Assembly: GCA_029777935.1 (NCBI GenBank)
Contig: JAKORH010000226.1
Location: 1 to 7,727 of the forward strand
Reading direction: 5' to 3'
DNA length: 7,727 bases
Source: Pseudomonadota bacterium
GTDB taxonomy: Bacteria > Pseudomonadota > Gammaproteobacteria > Burkholderiales > Burkholderiaceae
Numbering within the stretch: the first letter of the stretch is position 1; each line of letters opens with the position of its first letter. A program made the translations under genes and the position numbers. The notes under the pieces are model-generated. The model was not told the origin of the DNA, searched no databases, and worked only from the letters and a program-made list of their open reading frames with translations. Below are positions 6,407-7,727 of the stretch, in pieces.

Positions 6407-7727
6407 ATGTCTGGATTGGCTCTCGCCCTGCTCTGCGGTCTGGCGGCCGTGGTGTTCGGCGCACTGTCGATTTCCTGGATCCTGAAGCAGCCCGCCGGCA
6501 ATCCGCGCATGCAGGAGATCGCCGCGGCGGTTCAACAAGGCGCGCAGGCGTACCTGAACCGGCAATACCGGACGATCGCGATGGTCGGCGTCGTGCTGGC
6601 CATCATCATCGGCATCGTGCCCCAGCTCGGGCTGTGGACGGCGATCGGCTTCGTGCTGGGCGCGGTGCTGTCGGGCGCGGCCGGCTACATAGGCATGAAC
6701 GTGTCGGTCCGCTCCAACGTGCGTACCGCGCAGGCCGCCACCGGCGGGCTCAACGCCGCGCTGAACATCGCGTTTCGCGGCGGCGCGATCACCGGTCTGC
6801 TGGTGGTCGGCCTCGGACTGCTCGGCGTCGCGGGCTACTACTGGCTGCTGAAGACCACGCATGCCTCGCTCGACACGCGCGAACTGCTGCACCCGATGAT
6901 CGGCTTCGCATTCGGCGCGTCGTTGATCTCGATCTTCGCGCGTCTCGGCGGCGGCATCTTCACCAAGGGCGCCGATGTCGGCGCGGATCTCGTCGGCAAG
7001 GTCGAGGCCGGAATTCCCGAGGACGATCCGCGCAACCCGGCAGTGATCGCGGACAACGTCGGCGACAACGTCGGCGACTGCGCCGGCATGGCAGCGGATC
7101 TGTTCGAGACGTTCGCGGTCACGGTGGTCGCGACGATGCTGATCGGCGGCTTCTTCTTCAAGGCCGGCGGCGAGGCCGGCATCGTCTATCCGCTGGCGAT
7201 CTCGGGCGTGTCGATCATCGCCTCGATCGTCGGCTGCTTCTTCGTCAAGGCGCGCGAGGGCGGCAAGATCATGAACGCGCTGTATCGCGGCCTGCTCGTC
7301 GCCGGCGTGATCTCGCTGGTGCTGTTCTGGCCGGTCACCAACTGGATCCTCGGCCCGGTCGCGGAAAGCGGCGGCGTCACCGTCATGAACCTGTACCTGT
7401 CGGCGGTCGTCGGCCTCGTGCTGACTGCTGCGCTGGTCTACATCACCGAGTACTACACGGGCACACAGTTCGCGCCGGTCAAGTACATCGCGCAGGCGTC
7501 GACCACTGGCCACGCGACCAACATCATCGCCGGGATCGCAGTGTCCATGAAGGCCTGCGCGTGGCCGGTGCTGGCGATCTCGGCGGCGATACTCGCGTCG
7601 TACTCGCTTGCGGGCCTGTACGGCATCGCGGTTGCCGCGACCGCGATGCTTTCGATGACCGGCATCATCGTCGCGCTCGACGCCTACGGCCCGATCACCG
7701 ACAACGCCGGCGGCATCGCCGAGATGG
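6407..7727 (+). CDS. hppA: Membrane-bound ion-translocating pyrophosphatase (partial, N-terminal 440 residues)
   Basis: Integral inner-membrane enzyme that hydrolyses PPi and uses the energy to pump H+ (or, in some members, Na+) out of the cytoplasm. The first 440 residues are present, about two-thirds of a usual length near 680. Many hydrophobic helices are visible, including about 3-26, 56-72, 76-98, 126-147 and 163-185. The PPi/Mg-binding signature is intact: [20 protein letters not shown] at 181-200 and [19 protein letters not shown] at 216-234. Further marks are TEYYTG at 347-352, [13 protein letters not shown] at 364-376 and [16 protein letters not shown] at 425-440. The GNTT(A/K) motif that separates K+-dependent from K+-independent enzymes lies just beyond the window, so that class and the pumped ion remain open. 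The start is well fixed by AAGGAG 6 bases before the ATG. It follows adk by 34 bases. Confidence 0.97.
   Translation, partial: MSGLALALLCGLAAVVFGALSISWILKQPAGNPRMQEIAAAVQQGAQAYLNRQYRTIAMVGVVLAIIIGIVPQLGLWTAIGFVLGAVLSGAAGYIGMNVSVRSNVRTAQAATGGLNAALNIAFRGGAITGLLVVGLGLLGVAGYYWLLKTTHASLDTRELLHPMIGFAFGASLISIFARLGGGIFTKGADVGADLVGKVEAGIPEDDPRNPAVIADNVGDNVGDCAGMAADLFETFAVTVVATMLIGGFFFKAGGEAGIVYPLAISGVSIIASIVGCFFVKAREGGKIMNALYRGLLVAGVISLVLFWPVTNWILGPVAESGGVTVMNLYLSAVVGLVLTAALVYITEYYTGTQFAPVKYIAQASTTGHATNIIAGIAVSMKACAWPVLAISAAILASYSLAGLYGIAVAATAMLSMTGIIVALDAYGPITDNAGGIAEM

Overview
The window is an ordinary-looking stretch of a GC-rich (roughly two-thirds G+C) chromosome. It has no insertion sequences, tRNA or rRNA genes, CRISPR arrays or phage genes that I can see. 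The gene order xseA (divergent) / exbB-exbD-lpxK-Trm112-like-kdsB-(pfp)-adk, together with the protein sequences, points to a betaproteobacterium, most likely Burkholderiales or a close relative. This taxonomic call rests on remembered gene order and family resemblance, not on a search.

Layout. Positions 1-662 (minus strand) hold the N-terminal half of XseA, the large subunit of exonuclease VII. A 306-base divergent intergenic region (663-968) follows; it carries a compact cluster of DnaA-box-like sequences at 848-882. From 969 onward every gene is on the plus strand. exbB and exbD (969-2005) encode a proton-driven inner-membrane motor pair and overlap by ATGA. A 127-base gap with a palindrome and short direct repeats separates them from lpxK (lipid A 4'-kinase), a small Trm112-like gene that overlaps the end of lpxK, and kdsB (CMP-Kdo synthetase). 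These three form a tight lipopolysaccharide-biosynthesis block.

The second half is a pyrophosphate/adenylate block: pfp (PPi-dependent phosphofructokinase, 4276-5544), adk (adenylate kinase, 5716-6372) and the first two-thirds of hppA (ion-pumping membrane pyrophosphatase, 6407 to the window end). A strong GC hairpin and a promoter-like -10 lie between pfp and adk; adk and hppA are only 34 bases apart and probably cotranscribed.

How the genes fit together: lpxK and kdsB build the lipid A/Kdo core of the outer membrane, and exbBD energises an outer-membrane process. pfp and hppA both use PPi, the by-product of reactions such as CMP-Kdo synthesis and nucleotide polymerisation, and adk handles the AMP those reactions leave. 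I found no convincing undescribed system. The items most worth a second look are the DnaA-box cluster, the odd exbD-lpxK spacer, the PPi-using genes flanking adk, and the loss of a conserved glutamate in ExbB.
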